A stretch of DNA of 64,000 bases from Rhizobium sp. WYCCWR10014 (GCF_001657485.1 NZ_LXFU01000030.1:266665-330664), one strand, 5' to 3'; positions 8,660 to 18,145 are shown, counted from the first letter of the stretch. A program made the numbers and translations. The notes: generated by a model from the sequence alone, not told the origin.

Positions 8660-9697
8660 ATGCAGATTGGTATAGATAGCTTTGCAGCCACCCTACCCGA
8701 TCCTTCGACAGGTCGGGTTCAGTCGGCGACCATTCGGATGGCAGAGCTGCTTGAGGAAGTTGAAGTCGCGGACCGCGTCGGACTGGACGTTTTCGGGATC
8801 GGTGAACATCACCGCAGCGAATTCCTCGATTCCGCTCCTGCGGTCATACTGGCTGCTGCGGCGGCCCGCACCAGCCGGATCAGACTGACGAGCGCGGTGA
8901 CGATCCTGAGTGCCGCCGATCCCGTGCGGGTCTTCCAGCAGTTTGCGACCCTCGACCTCATATCGGGGGGGCGTGCGGAGATCGTCGTCGGTCGGGGATC
9001 ATTCGTCGAGGCTTACCCTTTATTCGGCTTGGACACGCGTGACTACGATGACCTTTTCGCGGAAAAGCTCGATCTCCTGCTTGCGTTGCAGGAGTCGACG
9101 AGTGTCACATGGGAGGGGCGTTTCCGTCCTCCGCTCAGCGGACAGAGCATCTTTCCACGCCCTCATCAACAGAGACTTCCGATATGGATCGGCGTAGGCG
9201 GCACCCCGCAATCATTCGCCCGCGCCGGCGCACTCGGCCTTCCACTGATGCTCGCAGTCATCGGCGGAGACTTCGGGCGCTTCCGTCCGCTTGTCGATCT
9301 CTATCGCGAAGCTGGTAAGCGCTCAGGGCACAGTGCCGAGACGCTCAAGATCGGTATCCATGCGATGGGTTTCGTCGGCGACACTGATGCCGTGGCCAAG
9401 GACGCCTTTTTCCCGGGGTGGGCGTATTTGACGACAACCATTGGGATGGAGCGCGGCTGGTCGCCGCCGACGCGTCAGCAGTTCGAAGCCATGGCGGGGC
9501 CGGAGGGTGCGTTCCTGGTAGGTAGTCCGGACACTGTGGCGGCCAAAATGCTGCAGGCGAGCGAGACACTCGGTGGCGTGTCGCGCATCACCTTCCAGAT
9601 GAGCACTGCCGCATTGGATACCGCGGGGATGAAACGGTCGATAGAACTGCTGGGCACCGAAGTGGCGCCGATTGTGAGAGCAGCACGAGGGACTTGA
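8660..9697 (+). CDS. LLM class flavin-dependent oxidoreductase (luciferase-like monooxygenase)
   Basis: A 345-residue protein with the bacterial luciferase fold. Typical blocks are the N-terminal strand MQIGIDSFAAT, VFGIGEHHRSEF near 45-55, RIRLTSAVTILSAADPVRVF near 80-100, and SGGRAEIVVGRGSF near 110-125. LLM proteins use reduced flavin and oxygen to attack small organic substrates. The ATG at 8660 with AAAGGA before it is preferred over the open frame that begins at 8615. A LysR gene follows after 33 bases on the same strand and may control it. Confidence 0.92.
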   Translation: MQIGIDSFAATLPDPSTGRVQSATIRMAELLEEVEVADRVGLDVFGIGEHHRSEFLDSAPAVILAAAAARTSRIRLTSAVTILSAADPVRVFQQFATLDLISGGRAEIVVGRGSFVEAYPLFGLDTRDYDDLFAEKLDLLLALQESTSVTWEGRFRPPLSGQSIFPRPHQQRLPIWIGVGGTPQSFARAGALGLPLMLAVIGGDFGRFRPLVDLYREAGKRSGHSAETLKIGIHAMGFVGDTDAVAKDAFFPGWAYLTTTIGMERGWSPPTRQQFEAMAGPEGAFLVGSPDTVAAKMLQASETLGGVSRITFQMSTAALDTAGMKRSIELLGTEVAPIVRAARGT

Positions 9698-9730
9698 TAC
9701 CCAGAATCATTCGCATCACGGGGACACTAG

Positions 9731-10654
9731 ATGGACATCGAAGATCTGCGGACCTTTGTCGAAGTTGCCGATTCCGGAGGTGTGTCACCAGCAGCGCGGC
9801 GCTTGGGAATTTCCAAATCGATGGTCAGTCGGCGGCTGACCAGGCTCGAGGGCGAACTCGGTGTTCAGCTTCTCGCGCGCACCACCCGTGGCGCGAACCT
9901 TACCGAAGCGGGTGTCACGTTCAGGGATTACGCGGCGAAAACCTGCGTCGAGATAGAAATCGCCCGCGAAGCGGTTCTGCCTGAGGGTGACCTGCGCGGG
10001 CGCTTGAGGGTCGCCATTCCGCTGACATGGGCTCCGATGCATTTCGTCTCCGTGCTGGCGGACATGGCGCGCCGCCATCCGCAACTTCAGATCCATGCCG
10101 AATATTGCGATCGCCAAGTCGATCTTGTAAGCGACGGTTTCGACTGTGCGATCAGGGCCGGCACTCTGGCTGATTCCGACGTGGTCGCCAAGCGCGTGGG
10201 CGGGATCTCCTGCAAGCTCGTCGCTAGCCCGGATTACGTCAGGCTTCACGGTTCGCCCGAAACACCGGACGATATCACGAACCACCAAGCATTGCTGGGT
10301 GCCGAGGCATGGCGTTTCATGGACGACGACAAAATCGTCACTGTGCAGCCACAGGGTCGTTTTAGCTCCAACAACGGCGCGGCAATCGCCAAAGCGGCGG
10401 CCGCTGGCCTCGGTATCGCCTGGCTTCCGGATTGCGTAACCAACATGTATCTCGCGTCCGGCGCGCTGGTTCCGATCATGACCCGCTACCCGCTTCCCGT
10501 CGGGGACGTTCATGTCGTAAGGCCGTCCAGTCCGCATCCGCCGCGCAAGGTGCGCATTCTCTGCGAATTCCTGATCGCGTCTTTTGAAAGGCTTCGAAAT
10601 CCGTCGGATGCAGAGGTCCATCTCGCGACGCCGCCCAGCGCTCCTTTTCTCTAA
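9731..10654 (+). CDS. LysR family transcriptional regulator (paralogue group member)
   Basis: A 307-residue LysR protein. The HTH region MDIEDLRTFVEVADSGGVSP..RLGISKSMVSRRL lies at residues 1-40 and a substrate-binding domain follows from about 90. It shares long identical blocks with the LysR proteins at 14331, 29018 and 35479, such as ISKSMVSRR, LARTTRG and SGALVPIMTRYP, so the four arose by duplication. It lies 33 bases after the flavin monooxygenase and 108 before the pirin, all on one strand. It could regulate either. Confidence 0.93.
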   Translation: MDIEDLRTFVEVADSGGVSPAARRLGISKSMVSRRLTRLEGELGVQLLARTTRGANLTEAGVTFRDYAAKTCVEIEIAREAVLPEGDLRGRLRVAIPLTWAPMHFVSVLADMARRHPQLQIHAEYCDRQVDLVSDGFDCAIRAGTLADSDVVAKRVGGISCKLVASPDYVRLHGSPETPDDITNHQALLGAEAWRFMDDDKIVTVQPQGRFSSNNGAAIAKAAAAGLGIAWLPDCVTNMYLASGALVPIMTRYPLPVGDVHVVRPSSPHPPRKVRILCEFLIASFERLRNPSDAEVHLATPPSAPFL

Positions 10655-10762
10655 CCAGGGCACCACGGCCTGAAGCTGGGGCGATACTGCGTCACACCAG
10701 CTCCCCAGCAACGAAGCACATAGCGTAACTTATATCGCCACAAACAGGAAAGGTGACCGCAC

Positions 10763-11698
10763 ATGAGTTGGAACCCCGCAATTGAACCGGGCTGCCCTGA
10801 CGAGGTGAGCATCGATGCCATTGAGACCCTCATCGTTCCCCGCGCCCGCGACCTGGGTGGCTTCGAAGTTCGGCGAGCCCTTCCCTCTCCGAATCGGCAG
10901 ATGGTCGGTCCGTTCATCTTCTTCGATCAGGCGGGTCCGGCCGAACTGCTGTCAGGTCAGGGTATCGATGTCCGTCCCCACCCGCATATCGGGCTTGGCA
11001 CGGTGACCTATCTGTATCGCGGCGAGTTCCACCACCGCGACAGCACCGGAGCCGATCAGATCATCCGCCCGGGCGAGCTGAACTGGATGGTCGCAGGACG
11101 GGGAGTAACGCATTCGGAACGCACCACGTCTACCGCCCGCAGCGGCCCCAACAGCATGTTCGGAATCCAGACCTGGCTGGCATTGCCCGAGAGAGACGAA
11201 GACATGGAGCCGACGTTCGATCACTATGACAAGGAGGCGTTGCCGGTCATAGAGGACGGGGGCGCCTCCGTACGGCTCATCTTGGGCGACGCGTACGGTC
11301 AGACCGCGCCCGCGAAATTGCTTTCCGAAGCATTCTATGCGGATGTTGCACTGAGCCCGGGGAGCCGGCTGCCGTTGCCCGACAACCACGAGGACAGAGG
11401 CGTCTACATCGTCGAAGGTTCGATCTCGATCGCCGGACAGCAGTTCGAGGCATCGCAGATGATGGTGTTCCGTCCTGGCGACAGGATTACCGTCGCGGCG
11501 GGTGAGCGCGGCGCGCGCCTAATGGTACTCGGTGGCGCAACGCTCTCGGGTCCACGTTACATCTGGTGGAATTTCGTTGCCTCGTCGAAAGAACGTATCG
11601 AGGCTGCCAAGGCGGAGTGGCGAGCGGAGAACTGGGGCCAGGGACGCTTCGACCTCCCGGTCGATGATCGTCACGAGCATATCCCGCTTCCCGATTGA
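10763..11698 (+). CDS. Pirin family protein
   Basis: A 311-residue bicupin of the pirin family. The N-terminal cupin carries the metal-site pattern HPHIG (His73, His75) and GVTHSER (His117, Glu119). The pirin C-terminal domain spans about 180-290. Characterised pirins bind iron; some oxidise quercetin-like flavonoids, others act as redox-sensing cofactors of regulators. The start at 10763 has AGGAAAGG upstream. It is followed by the DUF5996-acetyltransferase gene on the same strand, with a possible weak terminator between them. Its exact activity cannot be read from the sequence. Confidence 0.93.
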   Translation: MSWNPAIEPGCPDEVSIDAIETLIVPRARDLGGFEVRRALPSPNRQMVGPFIFFDQAGPAELLSGQGIDVRPHPHIGLGTVTYLYRGEFHHRDSTGADQIIRPGELNWMVAGRGVTHSERTTSTARSGPNSMFGIQTWLALPERDEDMEPTFDHYDKEALPVIEDGGASVRLILGDAYGQTAPAKLLSEAFYADVALSPGSRLPLPDNHEDRGVYIVEGSISIAGQQFEASQMMVFRPGDRITVAAGERGARLMVLGGATLSGPRYIWWNFVASSKERIEAAKAEWRAENWGQGRFDLPVDDRHEHIPLPD

Positions 11699-11740
11699 GG
11701 CCGGAACGCGATCGCCCGGACGCACCAGGCCCATCCAGAC

Positions 11741-11763
11741 AGGCCTTAACCATTCGGCCTTTT
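11741..11763 (+). terminator. Possible weak intrinsic terminator after the pirin gene
   Basis: AGGCC at 11741-11745 pairs with GGCCT at 11756-11760, with a 10-base loop, and a run of T follows. The stem is only five base pairs, so this could equally be attenuating or meaningless. Confidence 0.3.
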
Positions 11764-11783
11764 CATAACGATTGGACAATCAA

Positions 11784-13067
11784 ATGAGCAGCAAATGGCC
11801 CGACCTCGACTACCTCAGCTGGCGTGACACCTGTTCCGCACTGCATCTCTACCTTCAGGTCGTCGGCAAGTACCGCCTGGCGCATACGCCGTGGCTAAAT
11901 CATTCCTGGAATGCGACCTTCTACATCACGCCTTCCGGTGTATCGTCCTCGCTGATCCCCGATGGCGCGGGCATCGAAGTCACTTTCGACTTTCACGATC
12001 ATGTAGTGTCGGGTACGAGCGGAGACGGGCGCAAGGCCGCGTTTGCGCTCGGGGAGTCGACGGTCGCGGAAGTTCACGGAAAGTTCACCCGGCTGATCTC
12101 CGAACTCGGCGGCACGCCCTCCTTTCATGGTCAGCCGAACGAAGTGGCAGATCCAGTGCCTTTCGCCGAGGATCATCGGGACCGACCTTACGATCGTGAT
12201 GCCGTCCGGAATTTCCATCAGGGCCTGCTGGCGATCGACAGGGTCTTCAAGACATTCCGGACATCCTTCCTCGGGAAATCTAGCCCCGTGCACCTCTTCT
12301 GGGGAAGTTTCGACCTGGCCGTCACACGCTTCTCCGGACGTCCGGCGCCGATCCACCCTGGCGGCGTTCCGGCCCTGCCGGACGACGTGGCCCAGGAAGC
12401 CTATGACCATGAGGTATCTTCGGCGGGCTTCTGGCCCGGCGGCGGCGGCATAGACTATCCGGCGTTCTACGCCTATGCCTATCCCGCACCGAGCGGCTTC
12501 AGAGCGGCGCCTGTTCAGCCGGATGCGGTTTTCTGGCACGACGGTCTATCCGAATTCATCCTGCCCTATGACGCAGTCCGGACCGCAACCGATCCTGACG
12601 CAGCGCTTCTGTCCTTTCTGGTTTCGACCTATGAAGCTGCCGCCAATCTCGGAGGTTGGGACAGGGCTTCACTCGAATGCAGCCACGGCGAGCGCGGCAA
12701 AGTGCGAGAGCTGAAGGCACAGGCTCCATGGGCGGAGGCGGCGGTCTCGACGGTCAACGGCGAGGTCGAGCGGGACGACGGCCCGTCGAAGGGACGTTAC
12801 CGCATCGTGGTCGACGGCGTCGAAGCCGAGATGACCTATAGTCGCGCCGGCGCGGAAATCATCATCATCGACCACACCGACGTGCCTGCGGAGTTGAGGG
12901 GCCGCAAGGTCGGTGAGCGCCTTGTTCGTCAGGCGGTGGAGGATGCTCGCCACGAGGGGCTCTCGATAATTCCCCTCTGCCCTTTCGCCAAAGCGCAGAT
13001 CGAAAGACATCCGGAGTGGCAGGACGTGCTTCGCAAGCAAGCAGGCGTGCGCCGTATTGGAGGATAA
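11784..13067 (+). CDS. DUF5996 protein fused to a YidJ-type GNAT acetyltransferase domain
   Basis: About 427 residues in two parts. Residues 1-300 match the DUF5996 pattern: WPDLDYLSWRDTCSALHLY at the start, NHSWNATFYITPSGVSSSLI, and the DLAVTRFSGRPAPIHPGG block. Residues about 335-420 form a short GCN5-related N-acetyltransferase domain of the PF14542 type (YRIVVDGVEAEMTYSR, VPAELRGRKVGERLVRQAVE, IIPLCPFAKAQIERHPEW). The ATG at 11784 is chosen over a TTG at 11772. The gene stops one base before the next ATG, whose GGAGGA lies inside this gene's end, so the two are translationally coupled. The function of DUF5996 is unknown; a small-molecule or protein acetylation role is inference. Confidence 0.85.
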   Translation: MSSKWPDLDYLSWRDTCSALHLYLQVVGKYRLAHTPWLNHSWNATFYITPSGVSSSLIPDGAGIEVTFDFHDHVVSGTSGDGRKAAFALGESTVAEVHGKFTRLISELGGTPSFHGQPNEVADPVPFAEDHRDRPYDRDAVRNFHQGLLAIDRVFKTFRTSFLGKSSPVHLFWGSFDLAVTRFSGRPAPIHPGGVPALPDDVAQEAYDHEVSSAGFWPGGGGIDYPAFYAYAYPAPSGFRAAPVQPDAVFWHDGLSEFILPYDAVRTATDPDAALLSFLVSTYEAAANLGGWDRASLECSHGERGKVRELKAQAPWAEAAVSTVNGEVERDDGPSKGRYRIVVDGVEAEMTYSRAGAEIIIIDHTDVPAELRGRKVGERLVRQAVEDARHEGLSIIPLCPFAKAQIERHPEWQDVLRKQAGVRRIGG

Positions 13068-13068
13068 C

Positions 13069-13641
13069 ATGAACAAGGAATCCAACCTGGTCGTCGAGGC
13101 AGACAAACTCCTGATGGCCGCTGTCTACGAGGCGATCGACAACGCTGTCAGGGCGGCCGGGCCCGAACTTCAGGCGGCCGGTTCACGCATCCCGCCCCGC
13201 GATTACTTCGCAGATGGCGTCATGCGCCACCTGTTCCTTCGTTTGTGCGGAGCCGACCCGGAAGAAAACACGGGAGGTGATTCCGAAACCGCATGGAAGA
13301 TTTTGTATGCCGGACGTAGCGTTGCGCGTCGTTGGGAAAGGGAACGCGGCAGTCGGCCGACGTTGCGGATGAAGAAAGACCGCCCGGAGGACATCGAAAA
13401 GAACGAAAGTGAGCGCCAGCAACTTGCACTGTCCGCAGAGAACTTCGCCTTGACGACGATCATTCGAGAATTGGTTAGCCACGCGCGTGCATCGGATCCG
13501 GAAATCACAGATCGCCTCAAAGCAGCAGTTCACGCACGCCACGCGAGGCTTGAGCCCTTATCCGACACGGACCGCGAGTTTACCGAAAGAGCAAAGCGGT
13601 TCGTAACCCTTCTCACCTTTCCGCCGGACCAAGAGCGGTAA
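13069..13641 (+). CDS. Hypothetical protein, first of two tandem paralogues
   Basis: 190 residues, not recognised. The N-terminal half (residues about 8-90) is clearly related to the next gene: ADKLLMAAVYEAIDNAV here against ADKALADAVCRALEDAV there, and a shared LCGADPE/MCGADPD followed by GGD. The C-terminal half is polar and mainly helical, with no membrane segment or signal peptide. The ATG at 13069 has a perfect GGAGGA that forms the last codons of the DUF5996 gene. The tight coupling implies joint action with the DUF5996-GNAT protein, but no activity can be assigned. Confidence 0.7.
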   Translation: MNKESNLVVEADKLLMAAVYEAIDNAVRAAGPELQAAGSRIPPRDYFADGVMRHLFLRLCGADPEENTGGDSETAWKILYAGRSVARRWERERGSRPTLRMKKDRPEDIEKNESERQQLALSAENFALTTIIRELVSHARASDPEITDRLKAAVHARHARLEPLSDTDREFTERAKRFVTLLTFPPDQER

Positions 13642-13665
13642 GTCCGCTCGGGAATATGAAAGCTG

Positions 13666-14025
13666 ATGGAGTTCGTCATGACAAACAGTTGTCCTGTTCT
13701 TACGCCTTCCGAAAGAAAGATCGTCGACGTCATCAAGAGTGCGGACAAGGCATTGGCTGACGCGGTGTGTCGGGCTTTGGAAGACGCGGTTAAGACAGCT
13801 GCCGAAGAGATGCGCGCAGTCGGACAGGAAGAATCCGCCCCGGCAATGCAATATTTTGCGAGCGTAATCCACCAGAGAATGTACTGTTTGATGTGTGGTG
13901 CAGATCCAGACACGCTGAAAGGCGGCGATCCCGAAATCGCTTACCACGTCATCCGGAACAGTCAGAATATCGCCAGGCACTACTGGTCGGCGGATATCGA
14001 ACCATACCCGCCAAAACCTGTGTGA
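13666..14025 (+). CDS. Hypothetical protein, second of two tandem paralogues
   Basis: 119 residues, the shorter sister of the preceding gene. It keeps the conserved core (SADKALADAVCRALEDAVKT, then YFASVIHQRMYCLMCGADPD and a HVIRNSQNIARHYW tail matching ILYAGRSVARRWE in the longer copy) and lacks the long C-terminal extension. It starts 24 bases after its sister; an internal ATG at 13678 is an alternative start. Two Cys residues in the YCLMCGADPD segment might bind metal, but the longer copy keeps only one of them. The function is unknown. Confidence 0.65.
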   Translation: MEFVMTNSCPVLTPSERKIVDVIKSADKALADAVCRALEDAVKTAAEEMRAVGQEESAPAMQYFASVIHQRMYCLMCGADPDTLKGGDPEIAYHVIRNSQNIARHYWSADIEPYPPKPV

Positions 14026-14330
14026 TCATTCCCACGCATGCGTCTCAGCAAAGGTATCGGGTTCGGGCCAACACGAGAGGGCAGATCTTCACCTTCGCGG
14101 GCAGGAAAAGCCAGCCTTTGGAGGCGGATCGCCAGAAAAAAGCCGCTTCTCGGGCGGTCTCTGGTGTGCTGAACACGCACAAACCCGCCACGCTACGTGC
14201 GCGGCATCATTATCGTGACGTTAATTGGGCTGTGGTTCATCACTCCACTACTTATCACTTCGTGAGCGTTCCGTGGAGAGGAACTCTATTATGCATAAAC
14301 CGACACTGCCATAGGGTGGAAGCAGACCGG
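14026..14330. other. Convergent intergenic region
   Basis: 305 bases between the stop of the small paralogue and the stop of the LysR gene on the other strand. Read on the minus strand, a short CCGC/GCGG stem followed by CTTTTTT at about 14134-14150 could be a weak terminator for the LysR gene. No gene is supported. Confidence 0.35.
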
Positions 14331-15227
14331 CTAAGCGGATCGCTCGGCCTCGCCGTTCCGCGGGCTTCCAAAGCATTCGATGAGCATCTCTGTTAGTACG
14401 CTCACTTTTCTCGTCGGATATCGACCGGGCGGTCTTACAACGAAGATGGCGGCTGGCGGGATTGGATAACGCGTCATGATTGGCACCAAGGCGCCTGACG
14501 AGAAGTGATCGGTGACGAGCGGCTCCGGCAGATACGCGATTCCGATCCCGGCCAGAGCGGCCGCTACCAGCGATACGCCGTTGTCTGCGACGAACCGTCC
14601 CGGCGGCCGTAGCGTCACGATCTTGTCGCCATCCATAAACTGCCAGGTTTCAGCCTCCCGCGACACGATCTGGTGGTTCAAGATCTCGTCCGGCCGCTCG
14701 GGAGCGCCGTGAGCTTCGATGTAGGCCGGGCTAGCAACGAGCTTTCCAAACAGCGGCCCAATGCGTCTGGCGACCAGATTGGAGTCCTGCAGATATCCGA
14801 CCCGTATTGCGCAGTCGAAACCCTCTCCGACAAGATCGACGAAGCGGTCGGTATACGACGAGTTGATCTGGAGCTGGGGGTGCCGTGCAGCCATCTGGGA
14901 CAGCACGGGAGCAAAGTGCGTCGGGCCAAAAGACAGTGGCGCAGCGACCCTCATACGACCTCGGAGCTCGCCAGCCGGCAGGATCGTCTCCCGCGCTACA
15001 TCCAGTTCCGCGGAAATACGAGCTGCGTATTCCTTGAAGGTAGAACCTGCTTCGGTAAGCGCTAGTCCTCGAGTCGTCCTCGCGAGTAACTGTGTGCCGA
15101 GCTCCGCCTCAAGCTGGGTAATTCGCCGGCTGACCATGGATTTGGAAATGCCCAATCGCAAGGCTGCAGACGATACGCCGCCTGAATCGGCGACCTCGAC
15201 GAATATCCTTAAATCCTCGATTTCCAT
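14331..15227 (-). CDS. LysR family transcriptional regulator (paralogue group member)
   Basis: A 298-residue LysR protein beginning MEIEDLRIFVEVADSGGVSS, with the recognition helix region LGISKSMVSRRITQLE and the effector domain from about residue 88. The frame is open far upstream (to 15692), but the family N-terminus fixes the start at 15227. It is one of four close paralogues in the window and is most similar to the one at 29018 (shared MRVAAPLSFGPTHFAP-type blocks). It is divergent from the outer-membrane porin gene at 15627, which makes the porin and nitrilase unit its likely target. Confidence 0.93.
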   Translation of the reverse strand: MEIEDLRIFVEVADSGGVSSAALRLGISKSMVSRRITQLEAELGTQLLARTTRGLALTEAGSTFKEYAARISAELDVARETILPAGELRGRMRVAAPLSFGPTHFAPVLSQMAARHPQLQINSSYTDRFVDLVGEGFDCAIRVGYLQDSNLVARRIGPLFGKLVASPAYIEAHGAPERPDEILNHQIVSREAETWQFMDGDKIVTLRPPGRFVADNGVSLVAAALAGIGIAYLPEPLVTDHFSSGALVPIMTRYPIPPAAIFVVRPPGRYPTRKVSVLTEMLIECFGSPRNGEAERSA

Positions 15228-15626
15228 TCGGCGTTCCCTGACCCGCAACACAGCGTCACAAGACCGAGGACTACCGGACCGCACTGTATAATGAAAGAGT
15301 AAATCAAGCGCACCCGATGTGAAGGTGTCCCTCGCGTAAGATCTGAACGAATTGCCAAAAGACGACAAACCTATGACCTCGTAACGTCGTCGAATCTTCC
15401 CTTCGCCCCGGAGATCGCCGTCCCGTTCCGCACGATTATCAGCGCTATCGGCTGACCGAACTTCACGAACATGATCTTCAGGCTGTCGTCGACGATTGGG
15501 CGGTCCGAGCTGATGAAAACGTTCGCGTTCAACAATCCTCGCCGGCGTAGTCGAGGATCGACGCTGCAAGCCCAGCAAGATTACCACCGAAGTCTTTTGT
15601 CGGCATGCGGCAGCGACCCATAGGAA
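15228..15626. promoter_or_regulatory. Divergent regulatory region between LysR and porin genes
   Basis: 399 bases between two divergent starts. It must hold both promoters and probably the LysR binding site, but I could not pick out a convincing T-N11-A dyad. The porin ribosome binding site (AGGAA) is at its right end. Confidence 0.4.
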
Positions 15627-17141
15627 ATGATGATGCGAATCGCGAAATTGGGCATATTCAACCTTGGAAGCGTGTGGCACGACGCCGGACAAGGTAGTAA
15701 GCAGCGGTCGAGACCCGCCTGCTTTGCGCCTTGGGCAAGGAAGCTGAGCTTATCGCTAATCGTCCTCGTCCTCTGTCAAACGGGTCAAGAGTCCGCATTC
15801 GCTGGCGAAGAAGCGTCCTTGGCGAAGAGGCCCACGATGAAACTCGACCGATCGCAGGAAGACTGGTCGCTTCTCGCGGATCCGAATTTGCGGACCCAGC
15901 CGCTGGATCGCCTCAAATATATTCCGTTATTTCCTTTCGATCCCGACAGCTATATTTCTCTGGGTGTCAATATCCGAGAAGTCTTCGACGTCAGCGATGC
16001 GCCAGCTTTCGGAACCGTGGCGGTTAATCCAGAAGATTCCTTTCTGCTGCAGCGCGCACAGTTCCATATCGACGTCCACCTGAATGAAAACTGGCAGTTG
16101 TTCACCCAGTTCGAGGATGTCCGTGCGTTCAACAAGACGGCGATAGGTCCTAACGACGCGAACCGAACTGACCTTCGACTGGCATTTGTCGGTTACCAGC
16201 AAGAGACCGACGCCGGAACGTTCAGGGCAAGAGTCGGCCGTCAGGACTTCGCGTTCGATCTAGAGCGGTTTGTATCCACACGCGATGGTCCGAACGTGCG
16301 CCAGTCCTTCGATGCGATCTGGGCCGGATGGGAAACGGACCAGTGGCGCTTCTATGGACTTGTCAGTCAGCCCGTACAGTACCGAGACGACCGGTCTTTC
16401 GACGACCGGTCAAGCAGCGCCCTGCGGTTCAGCGGCGTCAGGGTCGAGCGACAGCTGTCTCCGACGACGGAGGCTTCCGCCTATTACGCGCTTTACCAAC
16501 GTGACGACGCCGGCTTCCTCACCGCTTCAGGCGACGAAGACAGGCATGTGCTCAACATTCGGTCGGCCGGAACCTATGCCGGTTTCGACTGGGACGCGGA
16601 AGCGATGGGCCAGATCGGACAGGTCGGATCAGCCGACATCCTGGCATGGGGTTTGGGAGTACGAACCGGCTATACCTTCGAGGCGGCTTCAATGTCGCCT
16701 CGGATCGGCCTGCAGTTCGACTTGGCTTCTGGTGACAGGAAAGCGGATGACGGCAGCCTTGGCACCTTTAATCCGCTGTTTCCAAACGGTTTTTATTTCT
16801 CGCTCGGCGGGCATACCGGTTACACCAACCTTATCCACCTCAAACCGTCGATCACGGTTAAGCCGACAGAGGCGTTGACCCTGATGGCCGGTGTCGGACT
16901 GCTGTGGCGGCAAACGACGGACGACGCGGTCTACACGCTGCCGAGCGTTCCAGTCGCCGGAACCGCGGGCATGGGAACATCTTGGACAGGGTCCTACCTG
17001 CAACTGAGAGCCGACTACAGGTTCAATCCGAACCTCACTGGCTCACTTGAAGCCGTCCATTACCAGGTCGGCTCCACGCTTCAGAATGCGGGAGGCCATG
17101 ACAGCAATTACTTTCGAGCGGAAATGAAATATGCATGGTAG
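15627..17141 (+). CDS. Alginate-export-family outer membrane porin
   Basis: 504 residues, read as an outer-membrane beta-barrel. A basic N-terminus is followed by the hydrophobic stretch LSLSLIVLVLCQTG and a likely signal cleavage after SAFA near residue 55-60. The mature part alternates amphipathic strands and ends in a terminal aromatic residue (..EMKYAW), as barrel proteins do. The sequence YISLGVNIREVFDVSDAP, then FLLQRAQFHIDVHLNENWQLFTQ, resembles the alginate_exp family (PF13372), whose members export alginate or act as general substrate porins. The nitrilase gene follows on the same strand, so uptake of an organic substrate is likelier than alginate secretion. Confidence 0.82.
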   Translation: MMMRIAKLGIFNLGSVWHDAGQGSKQRSRPACFAPWARKLSLSLIVLVLCQTGQESAFAGEEASLAKRPTMKLDRSQEDWSLLADPNLRTQPLDRLKYIPLFPFDPDSYISLGVNIREVFDVSDAPAFGTVAVNPEDSFLLQRAQFHIDVHLNENWQLFTQFEDVRAFNKTAIGPNDANRTDLRLAFVGYQQETDAGTFRARVGRQDFAFDLERFVSTRDGPNVRQSFDAIWAGWETDQWRFYGLVSQPVQYRDDRSFDDRSSSALRFSGVRVERQLSPTTEASAYYALYQRDDAGFLTASGDEDRHVLNIRSAGTYAGFDWDAEAMGQIGQVGSADILAWGLGVRTGYTFEAASMSPRIGLQFDLASGDRKADDGSLGTFNPLFPNGFYFSLGGHTGYTNLIHLKPSITVKPTEALTLMAGVGLLWRQTTDDAVYTLPSVPVAGTAGMGTSWTGSYLQLRADYRFNPNLTGSLEAVHYQVGSTLQNAGGHDSNYFRAEMKYAW

Positions 17142-17224
17142 CGGACGGACATCGATGAGAAGTTTTACTGCGGTCATATGTCTCCGCGTTTATTCAGCCG
17201 TTTCGCCGATAAGAGAGGCCTCGG

Positions 17225-18040
17225 ATGGTTAAGGCATGGTCAGTCGAATGGCCGGAAGGACTGCTTCCGGGCGATGCGGCTTGGGAAGAGATCACCAGGC
17301 AATTTGCCGACGCCGAGAACGACATCCTCATAACGAATGAGATGCCATTTGGCTTCTGGCAGCCAACGCGGCGTCCTTTCGATGTCCATGCTGCACGAGA
17401 ATGGGCTGCGCTGCACGAGCGAGCTCTGGATACATTGTCTCGTCTCCCGGTCGCCGCGGTGATCTCCTCGCGCCCCGTCTTTACCGGTAACCGCTTGGTG
17501 AACGAGGGATTTGTGCTTATCGAAGGTCGATACGATTTTCTTCACCAGAAGCACTACTTTCCGTCCGAAGCCGGCTGGGAGGAAGAATCTTGGTTCGAGC
17601 TGCAGCGCCCTGGTTTCGATGTGGTCAAAGTTGCCGGGGTCAAGGTCGGAATGTTGATATGCACGGAGTTGATGTTCGTGGATAAGGCACGACACCTCGG
17701 AAAGGCCGGTGCCGATCTGATCGCGGTGCCGCGCGCGACCGGCGTCGATCACCGCATGTGGAAGACTGCCGCAAGCATGGCCGGCATTGCGAGTGGGGCT
17801 TGCATCGTGAGTTCCAACCGCGTCGGAAGTCGTCCAGGGAGCAAGCTCGTTTTTGGGGGCCGCGGGTTTACCGTCGATTCTGACGGCTTCGAGGTCTCCA
17901 CAACATCTGCCGAAAAGCCGTCGATCGCCTTGGAGATCGACTTGACGCTCACCTCTGCCGCCAAGTGCAGATACCCGGTATATGTCAAGGAACCAGACCC
18001 CACCGATTCCATCGTTCCTACCTTCAGGACTGCGTCATAG
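17225..18040 (+). CDS. Carbon-nitrogen hydrolase (nitrilase superfamily)
   Basis: 271 residues with the nitrilase-superfamily triad: Glu39 in LITNEMPFGFW, Lys109 in FLHQKHYFP, and the nucleophile Cys146 in VGMLICTELMF. The residues around each fit an amidase or N-carbamoyl-type branch rather than true nitrilases. These enzymes hydrolyse amides, nitriles or carbamoyl groups in the cytoplasm. It sits 83 bases after the porin gene in the same direction and may act on what the porin admits. The substrate is not predictable. Confidence 0.88.
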   Translation: MVKAWSVEWPEGLLPGDAAWEEITRQFADAENDILITNEMPFGFWQPTRRPFDVHAAREWAALHERALDTLSRLPVAAVISSRPVFTGNRLVNEGFVLIEGRYDFLHQKHYFPSEAGWEEESWFELQRPGFDVVKVAGVKVGMLICTELMFVDKARHLGKAGADLIAVPRATGVDHRMWKTAASMAGIASGACIVSSNRVGSRPGSKLVFGGRGFTVDSDGFEVSTTSAEKPSIALEIDLTLTSAAKCRYPVYVKEPDPTDSIVPTFRTAS

Positions 18041-18145
18041 GGAGGTTACCACCCCACTGTTCAGTTCCGCACCGGCTGTCCTGCCAGCGGCGCAAGGCCA
18101 TGTCGTGAGCAGATCGGAACTACACCGAACGGGGGCTGGTCGAGC

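Noticed and set aside
14331..15692. A 453-codon reading of the LysR gene with a long N-terminal extension
   Set aside because: The extension has no LysR similarity and overlaps the divergent porin gene; the family N-terminus starts at 15227.
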